Assembly: GCA_022570795.1 (NCBI GenBank)
Contig: JAKUDP010000011.1
Span: 1,364,001-1,428,000, forward strand
Direction: 5' to 3'
Length of the DNA: 64,000 nucleotides
From: Sphaerulina vaccinii
Lineage: Eukaryota > Ascomycota > Dothideomycetes > Mycosphaerellales > Mycosphaerellaceae
In this document: piece by piece, positions 42,936 through 56,300 of the stretch
Layout of the letters: each line of letters starts with the position of its first letter
How positions within the stretch are numbered: position 1 is the stretch's first letter
Made by a program: the position numbers and the translations under genes
Notes under the pieces: generated by a model
Told to the model about the DNA's origin: nothing
Databases searched by the model: none
The model's input: the letters and a program-made list of their open reading frames with translations, nothing else

Positions 42936-45900
42936 CTAAGGCTGGTCCGCAGTCAGAGAGCTCAAGCCTAGCATGCTTGATACTGGCTTTCTCTTCGTCC
43001 TCGCTTGTTGTATCCTAGGTGCGCCTTGTATGGTGCGAGGTTCTTTCATCAATGTTGGATCTAGCTTGCCCGGTGTGCGTCCTGTGACGGTCCTGACATC
43101 CCCTGGGAAGCGACCTGTGGGAGGACTTGCTGATGCTGATCGCCACAAGTGGTCGGAAGTGTCGCTCAAGAAGTCTGTGTTGGACTTCGAGAAGAAGCTT
43201 CTGTGCCCGCGGTTGCGTTTGGAAAGGATGATCTCGTCGAATAACTTGATGCTCGGATCCTCAGCTCGGGTCGACTCACGTTCATGGATGAACTCGTTGA
43301 AGGACTGCGTCTGGCGCAGCATGTTCATATAGTCGCTATCTCCATGTGGCACACTCTTTAAGAACTGATCCATGTTGAAGTGGTAGATGAGTCCTTGCTT
43401 CTTACGTTCTCCTGAGGCTGGATGCATATAGCGCCGATAGGTGTAGAACAGGGAGGCGAAGCAGCGAACAAAGGCAGCGCGTACCTGGTCTGCGCGGAAC
43501 GCCACGGGACAGACTATGCACACGGAAGGTGCACAACGGCCATGCACGTTGATGCCGCAGCCTAGGGAGTGGTCAGTCAAAGTCACAATTCGTAAGGAAG
43601 TAGAGCGACTCACCATTGCACCTGAAGACATCGTCGTCGCATCGCTCATCACATATCTTGCACAACGATCTCTTGTCTCCTTGCTTCCTTTGCAAGCAGT
43701 GACCTTCTACCCACTTAGTAGTGTCGTTGTCTCGTACGGGCTGTGCCATCGTGGGCTGCATGATGGTACTTGCAGCAAGTGTGCTTTGTGCATAGATGCT
43801 GGGAGCATAGTTTGAAGCCGCAAGGCCACCTCCCAGTGTGGAAGTGGACATACTAGGATGGTGTCCCGTTGATGGAGCCGGCTGGTGTCCAAGTATCGGT
43901 GCGCTAGGCCTGCGAACTGTGTCCATGCGGTCCATACCAAACTGGTCCGGTGCGTTAGTCTTATCTGCGAGGGGATTACGGGCACGGAAGAGAGAGTTTA
44001 CCGTCGAGTTGCGTCTGGCTATGCCGTCTGCGAAGTGGCCAGACCGCTTCTCGCGCAGCGATGCCTGTAGTGCAAAGCCTGAGTCATTACGCGACACAGG
44101 CGTGCTGGGGAAGTTGATCGAGACAGGCGAAGGCATCGTTGTCGGAGATGGTGGCGAAGCTCCAGAAGAGTTGCTCTTAGCACCCGTGGAGCTCGTCGAG
44201 GGCCTGTCACTACCTGTGCCTGAGCTGGGGCGCTGCTCTAAGAAGCCATTGAAGACTGTAGCCTTCGAAGTGGCTGTCAGGCTCGAAGCATCGCCGAATG
44301 TCGTCGAGCTCTCGCTCACGTAGTTCGCCAACGTGGATGGTACAGGGTTCGGATTGAAGACCTGTGGGTTCTCTGACGAGAATGCATCGTATGGAAAGGT
44401 TTCAATCGCATACGCAGGTGGGCCGGTCGGTACGCCAAATCGCGTATGATGTGGAGCAGCAGCCTGCAGCAATGCCTGGAGCTTTCTTCTTTGCGGTCGC
44501 GGTAGCTGAGTCTGGTAATCAGTGCTAGTGATCGTGTTCTCGTCCAGGTCCACGAGGCAGTAGTCATCGTCAGGAACCTCGAGCTTTTCATATCTCTTTT
44601 CCACGCCTGCGATGTAAGGACAAGGCGCCTCGAGTGCCTGAATCAGCCTATACGGCAGTACAGGAATGAGGACGCCTGTCCATTTGAGTGGGTAGAGAAT
44701 GCTCTGAATTGCTGCCGATGCTAGCTGGAGCATAGCAGTATGCGACGAAAGCAGAATGATCCTAGATTCTGCCAGTGCATACTCAAACAGAGCAATGATG
44801 TTGGGTATCGAGAGGCACCGGAATAAGGCGTACAGATCTGCGTTGCGAGAGCCAGGAATCTCGTTGATTGCCTCTTTCCTCGCATACAGCCGCAGATCCC
44901 TAATGGCGACTTCGACCTGTGTGATCGAGGTGATCGGGCTGAGTGCTTCGATGCACAGATTGCAGACATACCGCTCGAGGGGCTGCCACAGCCCGTTCTT
45001 GGGGGAGCTTGGTGGCACCCGGAGAATGGCACCATTGGTCATGGGAACGATCACGGCCTTGAGCCATTCCTTCCAGAAGCTCGTCAGGCCTCCATCGCGT
45101 CCCAGAATACCATAGGCCCGCGGAATCCAGAAGCCAGTGTCACCTTCCGTCAATCCGTCGATCTTCGAAGCAGCACCATGTCGTACAGGTCGGAGTAGAT
45201 CTGTCATCAGCCCGATCTTCTCCTCGACTGCGCTGATGTCCTCTTCGAGCGCTTCTCGTGCCTCAGAACCCAACTCGTGATTTGGCAGCTCTGATAAGAG
45301 TCGACTCAGCTTAGCCCTTTCAGATGATAGACGTTCCCCCAGACTTGCAGCCAACTCTCGCTCTTCATTGCTCATATTGGCCTTCCTCCAGTCGTCGCAC
45401 TGCTTCTCCAAGCCCTCAGACGCCGCGTCACTGAGCGGCACCCACATGGTCACGCAAATGCCATGAAGCCTGCTGTTATCCGAATTTGTCATCGTGAAAC
45501 CATGCCATGTAGACCTAGGTCGCTCGTCTGAAGACACCACCGTGACATCGTTGGGAAACACGAACATCGGGACGTAGTCGGGGAATGGCGTTCTTCGTTT
45601 CGATTCGTCGAACATGGTCTTCGTCGGATAGCGATCGAGGAGTACTGGTTCGTACCGTCGTTTGAGAGGATGCATGTCTGCAGGCGTCTGGAAAGGCTGT
45701 GGCACAGGTATAACTGAGTTATACCCACTCAATCTCTTAGACTGCCGCGCCGAACTTCTGCTCACAACAGATGAAGCTCGTTTTGTGCTGTTCATAGTGG
45801 ACAGCCTCCTCCTCAAGCTGCCCACGCCACTCTTGATACCGCCCAGAGAGTTCTCATCTGGCGTTACTCGTACAGTCTTCGGTCGCTGCACTCTCGACTT

Positions 45901-46386
45901 GTTCGGCGTATCTCTGATCACCGCCCCTGCTGCCACCTGGATGTCCTCGAGAAAGCTATCTCGCTCCGAAGCGAACTTCTTAAGCGCCTCTTCGAATGCA
46001 TCGTCGCTCAAGTCAGAGCCTCCAATGGTGCCCGCCTTGATCGTAGTACTACTGCGATTGCTGGCTGGCAACTTGTCTTCGGTGACATTGATAATGCTGC
46101 CGATGCTCTTTCTCCCTTCGAAGCTATATCTCGACCGCCTCTGCACATCGTTGGGTGATCCTGGAGTGGTTGGTCGTCCTTGGGCATGGTCAATGGCAAG
46201 CTCGCGGTCTTCGTCAATGGTTTCTTCTACCGGTGCAGCAGGAGTTACCGTGACCAGTTTCTCGTCGTATACCTGCGACGACTCGATGCCGGCAATGAAG
46301 AAGTAGTCGGCGAGTGGCGCGGAGGTGTCGCCGTTAGATGAAGCGTGGCTTGAGGCATTGGTCGTCTTTTTGCTGGAGGGCGCCAT
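42936..46386 (-). CDS. DENN-domain protein with C-terminal C1 zinc finger, 1132 aa
   Basis: DENN proteins are Rab-GTPase exchange factors or regulators of membrane traffic; the C1 finger suggests lipid or diacylglycerol-type membrane contact. Exons 43614..46386 and 42936..43561 join through a GTGAGT intron that falls inside the finger, between its paired cysteines. Order: acidic/Ser-rich N-terminus; uDENN region (RRYEPVLLDRYPTKTMFDES, FPDYVPMFVFPNDV, LHGICVTMWVPLS); coiled stretch; cDENN/dDENN core (IPRAYGILGRDGG, LWQPLERYVCNLCIEALSPI, LLSSHTAMLQLASAAIQSIL, YPLKWTGVLIPVLPYRLIQA, YIAGVEKRYE, DDDYCLVDLDENT); Ser/Pro-rich linker; C1 motif H-x12-C-x2-C...C-x2-C-x4-H-x2-C-x4-C; then an extra C-terminal DENN-like helix region (RAAFVRCFASLFYTYRRYM). 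A cytosolic, membrane-associated role is inferred. Confidence 0.93.
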
Positions 46387-49300
46387 GAAGCGTGAAAATC
46401 GGACAATGCGTGCTCAAGAGAATGGACGTGCAAAGACGCACAATGTCGAATGGAGTAGGCGTTGCTGCTCTTTGCAGACCAGCTACTAGCTCATTGGGAA
46501 TCTCTATCAGTCGCGCTCCAGAAGAATTTTGTCGAGGGCGCGTTTTGGCTGCGGCATGTGATTGTTACACCCCCCCGCGTCGACAGTTGAACCGGAATGC
46601 CGGTGTACGGTCTGTGTCACGTAGAGCGACCTGCCTGCGATTTTTGATTGTTGTGATGCGTTGGCGTGCAGCGCTATTGTCGGTGTCCGTGAGTGCAGAT
46701 ATATTGCTGTACACGCCCAACCTGGTAGCTGAAAGTGAAGTAGCTAGCTTCCTGCTATGCACGTCCTTTCGATACCTCCCAGGTGGAGTTTCTGCGGCGC
46801 GCGGTCGACTGCTCGGCAGAAGGCGATGGTGGCTCGTATCGGTCGTCGAGTTCCAGTGGAGAGAACCGTGGAACTGTTCTTCAGACGGCTCCTGTGTCCA
46901 ACGTCGGAGCGCAGTTCCGGGCCAAGAATGTACTGAAGAAGAAGCTGCTGTGTTTGCGCCCAGTCTGGTACTGGTGAAGTGGGAGACCTGCTGTGTCCCT
47001 GAGAGGTCCTTGGAGGTGAGGCCGTGGATGTAGTCGCTGATTTACGTGATGGAGCAGGGGAGGTGCTCCAACAGATAGCCGCTCCCACGCTTGCAGCCAA
47101 AAGTGCGATGATATCCTTGACACGCGAGCGATAGCTCCGGGGCCTATGCTCCACTCGGCTTGCACTGCGGTTCGAGCTGGTGAAGGTGAAGCTTTCAAAT
47201 GCTCCGGATGAGACGATGACAGTCCCAACTCGAGACTGACTTCTAGGAGACTTGTGGAAGGTCAGGTATGGCTGGGAATTGTGTGAAGGTGGAACAACAA
47301 CACAGCAACGACAACAAAGGAGGGCAAGTTACAGTATGTCGTGCATCAGACATCAACCTTACTGCTTGTGGCGCTAGAGCGACATGGCGTTCAGCGATCG
47401 CAATCCTTTCAGACTACGGCAGCCAAACGAGTGTTCATCAGGTCGCCAAGAAGGCGGTATGATTTGTCCTATTCCATTCGTAGGCCAGGTACGTACACCC
47501 CCTCCCAGTCCTCTCCATTTCTCTCAACGACTTCGAAGCTCTTCTGCTGTTGCGACAAGATGGAGACAAATCGTCCCGCTCGGAGCATGCGAGTCAAGTT
47601 CGTGCATGCCAGACGCTCCACTTCCATCTATTTCAGCTTCAATACATGATCCAGAGGTTCCCGCCGGAATGGTCAACCTTCACGATGACTCCAGCAAAAT
47701 ATCCACAACTCATCCGCACGCGTGCTCTCCATCAAGCTAGCTGTCCGTGCTAGTCTGAAGTCTCTCTCACACCTTCGCCAGGGTCTCGATCATGCGAGGC
47801 TTGACATCCACTCCTATCACGGTTCACGGCAAGCGAACTGTACCTGCAGAAGCGCCTGCGCGACATGTGCAACGTCAGCGCCTACATCACCAACAGCACG
47901 TCTCTCGCAATCAATTCTCAGGAGAGAACAACATGAACGACAGCTGTCGGAAGACGGTGTGCCTGATGTGGCACAGGTGACTGCAAGGATGGTCGCATAT
48001 CACTATCTTTCGCCATCTCTTCTCCACAGGCGCTTCGGTGCAGGGCTATCCTGGCTACACATGTCCTTGACGTCTTCGCGTTCCACTTTCCAGCAGGGAG
48101 CACAAACCTGAGACGAGGCGTACCTGTTTCACCAACATCAGACAAACGACCTCACCTCTTCTCCTGCACACAAATCGTGCCGGAACTACAACGCTTTTCA
48201 CAGTCATTCCACTCTGCACGAGATGGAGTAAGAAACACCAAGGCCAGTGCTCGAAGCTAGTCTTTCTCCTCAACTTGAAATAGCTCAAACTCTGCTGATC
48301 TGAGATTCTTCAGGCCAAAAGAGGAGAGAATGCCTACGGGATGTTCGACACGTGCAGCGAGTCCTTGTCATGAATCAGGGCAACCCGCGTGCATGTGCCG
48401 GCTTCGAGGATCAGCTGAACGAGCTCTGACAAGGACTCTTATCAGCACCGCTGTTCTCAACTGCAAGCTCTTTGCCACAAAAAGTCTTTCACAGGCACGC
48501 TCGATGTTCGTACGAACAATTCCATCAATGCGAAGTCATCGCCGGGCTCTGCCGAAAGCATAAGACGAACTACAATATCTGTGCTGTGCTAAAGGAGCAA
48601 CGGCGTCCCGGAGAAACCGCCATTTAGCATGTGAAACATGACCCTTTCTGGATATTACAAAGTCCGAACGCGTCACTCTCTGGATGCAACACTCAGAGAT
48701 AGCATACCCAGCGCGATGCTAGATCTCGTGGTCCTACAGCAAATGCATTGAGACGAGCATACCGAGTACTTTCATCACTGGAAAGATACCTGAATCCCAA
48801 CGCGACATCGAGAGGCACAAGAAAGCGCTGTGCCCACGCGTAAAGATCGCACTGCTACACCGCCTCTGCTTCAGATGAAGCAATCCCCAGATCTGTGGTC
48901 GAGGGCTGGCGCCACGTTGTTAGCACAACGGCTTCATCGCCAGAAGCCGAAGGGACCGACCAGTACCGGCATGACGCCCACGTTGTCCGAGTCTACGAAG
49001 TACAACACTACAATACTACTTTCTGAACACGAACGGACCAAAGACAGTCCGAGATGGTGGTCTCATGCTTGCCAGCATGCTGTGATGAGCAGAGGCATGT
49101 ACACCAGTGTTCTGAATGCCTGCTGTGCCATAACCACACTCTCGCAGATACTGCACATCCCAGTGTGACAACATGATGCTAGGGATGCTGCTCCTAGACT
49201 TCTCCAAGACAAGCCAAGCCAAGCCAGACTACCTCGAGCGCACAGTCAGCAACGTATTCGCCAAGCCAATTTTATGGAAGACCATGAGAGGGAGATCTTG

Positions 49301-50359
49301 GAGATCAAGGGTCGTGGCTTCGTCACTACTAATCTGAAACGGAGCAGCACTGTTCAGAATGTGTTTGTGCACAAATATCACTGTCTTAGCACTCAATCAA
49401 TCTCACGATGTTGAGTTGGCCAGAGCTTGACGCTCAGCTGTAAATGCTGACCAATCTAGGTCTTTCTGCTCATATTGAGATTGAAGTGACACTCAGGTCT
49501 AGAGTACCTGGAGGTCGGGCCTCGATCACATGGACTCCTTGGGCACAGTTGGTAGTCCTGCAGTCAAGGAGTCACCCAGCGACCTCACAAGCAGAGACTG
49601 AAGCGGTACACAAACGGACGCATCGCTTGGCTAATGGAAGCGCTTTAGGAGAAGACCCTACCTCCTACTTCCGACGCAAGATCTGAACCGACCACGTGAA
49701 GCAGATATTGAGCAATTGGCACTGAGGTACAGTGCGTTGCCATCATACTGGCTCTAGTGAAGTACTGCGTTCTCTGTGAACACACAGCCGTTCCATAGCG
49801 TGGGAAGTATAGTCAATAACATTGTTCTTGAAGAAAGGGATGTCTCAGCTGCGGGGCATTATGTTACATACCACCTTATCTTCAAGACAGATCCGCCCTG
49901 CATATGCACGAAGCCGAAGCACCTACTATGTACGCACAAGCTACACTAAGCTACATGCGCCACGTCGCTCCACGACGAATGGGACAACATTTTCGGTCTC
50001 AAGCCCTATCTAGTATGGGAATTTGGTTCTAGACAGGAAGCCAATGCCCTAGAACATGCTGCAGGAGGATCCTTCGCGTCTATACAGAACACACTTCAGC
50101 CGCAACGATGATACTAATGTGATATGCTAGCAGACATCGTGTCACAACGCAGAACTCATATAGCGGATATCCCCTCGGCCGACCCATGCAACGACTTTAT
50201 CACAGCCATAGGCGACAATAGTCGCTATGAGCACCACATTCCAGTTCCAGAAATAGCCCAACAAACAAGACCTCTTAGCTACATCTTGGCTCGTATCGCT
50301 CACAATCGCTTCATCGATTCAGCACCCCATACTCCACGGGACAGCCAAGAACGACGAAC
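46387..50359. other. 4 kb gene-poor region
   Basis: The left end is the promoter of the DENN gene, with a c-rich ttacaccccccc run near 46566. The longest frames (46744-47154 -, 46881-47228 -, 47384-47740 + with ATG and 48830-49168 +) overlap one another, mostly lack ATG starts and look like no family. The plus frame from ATG 47384 (MAFSDRNPFRLRQP) meets a GTACGT donor at about 47489 and might begin a small spliced gene; I could not complete it. No repeats of transposon type (terminal inverted repeats, transposase, reverse transcriptase) were recognised. Confidence 0.4.
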
Positions 50360-52195
50360 ATGGACGACTCAATGGACAAGAAGCACACCACGATCGAAAC
50401 TCACACCCACACTCGATCAACAAGCAACGACGCTCCCTCCTCTCCCTTTCCAGAGAACGAGGTCCCTCTCAACTCTCAAGATAACCACGACATGTACCGT
50501 CTCGGCAAGAAACAACTCTTCAAGCGCAACTTCTCTTTCTGGAGTGCTCTATCCTTCGTAATGGTTTTCATGGGCACTTGGGAGTTCGTTCTCACAGTTC
50601 TCAACACGGGCTTCTCAAACGGAGGATATGGAGGACTTTTCTGGTGTTATGTTACGACTACGCTTTGCTATGCTAGTGTTGTGGCTAGTTTGGCTGAGAT
50701 GGCTAGTATGGCGCCTACTAGCGGTGGTGAGTTGTACGCCTTTAGAGTGGGAGAGGTCCTGTGATACTGATATGTTCGATGTATAGGTCAGTATCACTGG
50801 GTATCCGAGTTCGCGCCTCCGAAGTATCAGAAAGTCCTGTCCTACGCCTCAGGCTGGATGTCAACTCTCGGCTGGCTTGCTACTACGACTAGTGGCAGCT
50901 TCATCGTAGCTGGACAAGTCCAATCGATGATCGAAGTCACAAATGCGAACTTCACATTCACGAATTGGCAGATCTTGTAAGCGGCCATATCCAAGATCAT
51001 GCCACTTCAACATTAACGCTAACTTTCTCTCTCTCTCTTAGCCTCCTAATGGACGCCTTCACCCTCTTAACAATCCTCTTCAACACCTTAGGCGCACCCT
51101 GGCTGCCCAAGATCGAAAACGTCTGCCTCGTAGGCCACTTGATCGGCTTCTTCATCGTTCTCCTACCTATTTTGATCCTCTGCCCTAAGAACAACGCTTC
51201 AGATGTTTTCTTGGCATTTGAAGACAACTCCGGCTGGAACAACATGGGAACGGCATATCTCATTTCACAAATCTACGTCCTATATTGCGCAGGAGGTAGT
51301 GATTCTGTCGTGCATATCGCCGAAGAAGTCGAAGATGCCAGCTGGATCGTCCCGAGATGTATGTGGTGGAGTTATGTCGGAAACATCACCTTGGGATTCG
51401 GCATGTTGGTTGCTATGTTATTCTGTATCGGGCCTTTGGATGAGTTGGTGAGTTTCACGCAACGTTTCACGCAACGTGAACACTTCTTTCGCGCCATGGC
51501 AAGAGAAAAGATGTCCTAATATGATGAATTCAATGTAGCTTGACTCCGACACAGCACCCTACCTAATCCTCTTCAACAGAACCGGCAGTCCAGCACTCTC
51601 AATCGTCCTAAACGTCGTCCTCTTCCTCCTCATCTTCGCCGGGAACATCACAACACTAGCAGCAACTTCCCGAGAAGTCTTCGCTTTCGCTCGCGACAAG
51701 GGCTTGCCTTTCTCATCCTTCGCCAGCAGGATGTCACCTAAAACTCAAATCCCAGTGAACGCAGTCTATATCGTCTCTGGCCTGGTAATTCTGCTATCAG
51801 TGATCGAGGTACCATCGACTTTGGCGTTTAGTATCATCGTTTCGGTATCTCTTCTGGGGATCTTGACGACTTATATGATCAGCATCGCCTGTATCCTGCT
51901 GAAGAGATTTCGACATGAGCCGCTACCGCACGCACGCTGGAGTCTTGGGAAATGGGGACTGCCGATCAACTTATTCGCTTTCCTGTACTCGACACTCATG
52001 ATTGTACTATGTTGCTTTCCGACAAATCTACCAGTTGGTCTAGAGGATGCGAACTGGGCGCCTCTGGTTTGGGTCGGCGTTATGATTGTTTCTGTGGTGT
52101 TTTATATCTTCTATGGGAAGCAGCATTATACGGCTCCTGTCAGCTTTATCGAAGGACAGAGAGCGGACGATACTCATTTGCAGGCTGAGGCGTAG
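50360..52195 (+). CDS. amino acid/GABA/choline-type permease (APC family), 539 aa
   Basis: Plasma-membrane uptake of amino acids, GABA or choline, in the fungal Uga4/Hnm1-like group. Exons 50360..50726, 50787..50976, 51042..51447 and 51539..52195 join in exact phase (donors GTGAGT, GTAAGC, GTGAGT). The first helix region is NFSFWSALSFVMVFMGTWEF, followed by SLAEMASMAPTSGGQYHWVS (the family SGG-Q-Y/H-W motif). AEEVEDASWIVPRCMWWS is the conserved loop after helix 6. Then come RTGSPALSIVLNVV and TSREVFAFARDKGLPFS, ending with GKQHYTAPVSFIEG. Twelve segments are present. Intron 2 ends in a (tc)n tract; intron 3 contains a twelve-base direct repeat (tttcacgcaacg). Confidence 0.94.
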
Positions 52196-52502
52196 TCTGT
52201 CGGATGGCTTTCGTACAGTTCCATTACAGCTTTCTCCATCGGTATCTCTTGCTATATACAACATACTTCTCACCCGCCGACTTCACTCGCATAGTCGTCT
52301 CGAGAATGAAGAAGCGCATTCACACCAGGAGGTCAAATTGCAATGCCCATCTGCGAGACCCGCCGTACATATTATTTTTGGAATTTACCTCTCACAACAG
52401 GTGCAGCGGTAGCACCATAAGTCGTGACCCAGTTGTCACGCTGGGGAGTGTGAGAACCTAGGAACTGTTATTCAGTACTTGGTTTCGTTTGCCTTTGGCC
52501 AT

Positions 52503-52610
52503 AGCACATTGTGCTGCGTGAGTGGTTGTTTTGCTTTTGCAGTTGTACGAAACGTGATTCAGTCAACCTAGCCTCGTCTTAGCACACTGTGCTGCGTGAG
52601 TGATTGTTTC
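52503..52610. repeat. direct repeat pair, 78-bp period
   Basis: agcacattgtgctgcgtgag at 52503 and agcacactgtgctgcgtgag at 52581, each followed by tg(g/a)ttgttt and a gcttttg word. Each unit contains the short palindrome agcac...gtgct. Confidence 0.8.
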
Positions 52611-52732
52611 GTCGCTTTTGAATTCGTCTGTAACGGAAAGCGTACACACATTAAGATTCCTCCAATTCATCTACTCAGTCTGGTGGCGCTTCAGACTTCT
52701 CTCCTTTCCTCACGTCGTGTAACAACTGTGTG

Positions 52733-52810
52733 TCCACAGTAAACGCAGTCCTGCGTTAGCGTCTCATAATCGAAGGCGCGATCCACAGCAAATGCAGTCC
52801 TGCGTTAGCG
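52733..52810. repeat. direct repeat pair, 49-bp period
   Basis: tccacagtaaacgcagtcct and tccacagcaaatgcagtcct, both continuing gcgttagcg. The first contains the perfect inverted repeat acgcag-tc-ctgcgt. Confidence 0.8.
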
Positions 52811-53110
52811 TGCTTTCATTGAAAGCGTATAGAAATGTGTATGCAACCCCCCTTTCCACTGATATCGGCGCCAACAGTAGGAGAAAGTCTCATCGTCTTT
52901 GGACCTCGGAGAAAAACGTCAAGCACATCTCTTCGTCGCATCATCTCATCATTCCAGTGCTATAGAAATGACATGCCATGCACTGTTCCGTTCCGTTTCA
53001 TGCTCTCCCTAGCAGATGCAGCGTTCAGCGATCGTAACAATGCCAAATTGTCTATTCCATAGCGAATAACAGATGCAGCCCATTGGCCTGATTGGCTTCA
53101 ACGCCGCCAT

Positions 53111-53317
53111 GACACGCCATTGCAACAATGCAAAGTTCCGCGTGCTCTCATCCCAACCCATGGCCTCTCCAGTAACGACGTTAGCCAGCAGGGGCTCCAT
53201 CGCTGCCCTCCATTCCCCGAGCCATAGCCGATACAGACGCCGTTGACTCGATGCAGAGTTCCGCTATCCCTCCCTCGTATCCATGGCCTCTCCAGCAACC
53301 TTCTGTGCCCTCCATTC
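53111..53317 (-). repeat. diverged tandem duplication across the UFD2 stop codon
   Basis: On the minus strand 53317..53234 (end of the UFD2 coding region plus 3' flank) and 53216..53111 share gaatggagggca, gtt(g/a)ctggagaggccatgg and gcggaact(c/t)tgcat in the same order. The distal copy has about 22 extra bases. Confidence 0.75.
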
Positions 53318-56300
53318 CTCGAGCTTCTGCTTCAATTCCGTGTTGTCGAGAACCTCCTCGATCTTGAGCGGTACTCTGTTGAAGGGATCTGTGGGGTCGG
53401 AAAGCAGATGTGTTCGAATCGTACTCCGATCAACGACCATTTTACTGCTCGGAAGGGTGACTGGGTCGGTCATAAGAATACCCATGATAGGGTCCTCAAA
53501 TTCGTCCGGTACATCACCCAAATCAGCTTCTTCCTGATCATCCAGCGCCTTAGCTTCTGCGACTTTCGCTGCAAGTTCTTGCCAAATAGCCAATTGTTCC
53601 GGAGATTTGAAGGCCCCCTTTGACATGATCTTTCCAGCTTCGTCGAAGTTCTGTGGTTTGTAGGATCTGCCGTCCTTTGCAATGGCGGAGATGAACTCTT
53701 GTTTCTGGGAGAGGTTGACGTAGACTGTGATGATTTCTGCCAGGAGTGCCTTCGGTTGCCAAACTTTCTTAAGTTCGTCGTCTTTGACGATCATCTGCTT
53801 CCGCTTCTCTGAGACGAGAAGGTCGAGATTGTAGTCTAACATGTCTGCAAGGCGTGTGACGATCTCTTGCATGGTGAAAGCGTCCGCGAGAGTTTCTGTG
53901 AAGAGGATGAGAGATTCCATGGTGGTTGTGGTGAGGCCTAAATAGCTTTTCGCTCGTCCTTTGTGATCTTCGAGCAGATCTTGCTTTTCTTTCTTTTGCT
54001 CATCGCTCAATTCCTGCATGAGCCAAGGTGTGGCCATCTCGGTCGTGAGCTCATTGACCTTTTGCAGGCTGGATAATGACTCGTCGAGCACGAAGGTGAC
54101 ATCGTTCACCATCATGTTGACGAACTGCACGAAAAATGCTGTGTTCTGACGCGACTCGATTGCCAGGTTCTCTCTGTACTTGATATTGGTCCAGATGCGC
54201 TTCACGACCTGGAAGATCTCATAACGAATGTTGAACTTGTCGAAGAATTGTGTGTGCGAGCCGGTGTTCTCAGCTTCAATATAGAACTTCATCAGCGCAT
54301 GGAGGAGGTGGGCGTTGGCGAATTCGGATCCGAGCAGCTGATCGTGGAGCACGCCCAGTCTGTTGTTGCCATACGGCATGATGCCATAGTACATGATGGT
54401 GACCAGGCCAGACTTGACGCTCACATTCTTGACGTACTCGCTGCTGCGGAGAAGAGTAATCGCGAACTGCACCAGCTCTGCAGTCTGTGTCGGAACGATG
54501 GCTTGCGGCATGTTGGATGTGACAAACTTGAAGTTGTCTACCACTCCTTCCACGAAGTACTCCGGCAAGCATCTGAAGGCATCCGGCTGCTGTGTGGGTA
54601 GGGGAAGTTGCAGTTTCTCGATTGGTAGGTTTTGTCTGCTTGCTAAACGCATCAGCCAGAGCATAACATAGCGCATGAAGTCCATCGCGGCCTTCTGTGT
54701 AGAATCGTCAAGCAGAACGCCAGTCGTCGCATGAATCGTGCACCACATATCATCAATCACCTGCTTCTGCTTATTGATATGTGCGTCAAATCGGGCGAGA
54801 TATCGCGCATCCTGCAACTTGTCAGCCGAGAACGTATCTTCTATTCCGTGAGCGCGCTAGGACTCACGTTGATGTACTTGTGGCGCTCCCCTTCGACCTC
54901 AATGAGATCTTTTTCGTACCGCTTGACGCTCTTACGCATCGTGGTCATGCGGGTCTGCGCCGCTTCAGTACCATAGTGATGCGCGGCTACCGTAAGAAAG
55001 AAAATCTCTGAAATGAAGTTGTTTGTGCCCGTTGCTGTCGTTTCGTAGAAAGCATCGCTCGCCTTTTGATCTGCATTGATCTTGGTCTCGTCCTTGATGT
55101 CGACTCGAGGGTTACGGCGGAGATAGTCAACATCGATACGATTGACCTTGCTGAAGCTGGCGTCAATGAAGGGGCTGCAGAGTCGATCGAGAACACTAGT
55201 CACGTTGACCATAAAGCCATCACTGGAGACACGCTTATAGTCGACCCGCATGGCGCGTTTGTGGTGGTTTTTGTTGACACACATTGCAAACCAGTCAAGC
55301 ATGCGGTTCCGTGGTGCTGCACCTGCCTTCACGATGCCCTCTGTGATTAAGAATAGCTGATCCTGATGTGTTTTGAGCGTCATTCGTGTAGCGTTCTGCG
55401 CGCCGGCGATGGATCCCTTATCTCTAGTCTTGGGCGACGAGAAGTAGCTGTTCGCAGCGGCTTGCTGCATGGGAGATAGGCGGAAGAAGGGTCCAAGCAG
55501 AGTCTTCGTCTCGATGTCTTGTGCTTCGATGCCCTCTGGCATCCATAAAGGCGATTGTGTCACTGCTTCTAGGACCTTCGAAAAGCGCAGCAAGTTTCGA
55601 AGCGCGGTGATGTAGGTTTGGTAGTCGTCCAGCATGTGCTTCTTCGAGAGCTGTAAGCTCAGTATCTCGGCAGCTCCAACGATCGTGTCTTTTATCATCT
55701 CCTCGTCGTCCCACCTTGAGACTGCTTCAGTTAAGAAGTCTGTGCAAATGCCGTGATCGCTCTCCGGATCTGTCAGAAGACAATCTACCAGGGCGTTTGT
55801 CTTTGGCTCGTAATCCGGGAACATGTCTGGCATGGTGATGGCAAAGATGCAATAGCTCATGCTCATACGCCGCGCTTCCTTTAGCACTGCGTTCTTCTCC
55901 ACACTGCCTAGGTACCGCGGATCCTTGCTCGTCCTCACTGACCGCTTGAAGCACTGCAAGAAGTACTCAAAGATCTTTCCTTGGGCGTGGGATGCTCCTT
56001 CCGCGAGGATGCTGTCTGAGTTGTCCACAGTCAGAAGGTCCATCCCATCGCTCTTGACTCCCGCCAGGTATAGCAGCTTGTGCCCATGTAGATCTTTGGT
56101 CTCGCCTTCCCTCAGCGTCACGCGGTAGATCTGCTTGAGCATCTTGTCTTCCCATGCTGCGAAGTCCTCCTCCGGTCGTGGTGTCGGTCGTGGTCGTTCT
56201 GAGCCATCTCGTTCGCGCTTGACTCCTGGGGAAGTCTGTCGGGGCTTTACTGTGATCTTGACAGGCGTGCGTGTGGGAGTTGCAGCCGTCTTCTCCGCTT

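Larger units (their letters stand above)
52196..53110. other. repeat-bearing convergent intergenic region
   Basis: About 0.9 kb with two independent pairs of direct repeats (52503-52610 and 52733-52810). No gene seen. Confidence 0.55.

Noticed and set aside
46744..47228. Two long overlapping minus-strand frames
   Set aside because: The longer lacks an ATG, both are Pro/Ser/Arg-rich in the way chance frames in GC-rich DNA are, and neither has splice partners.
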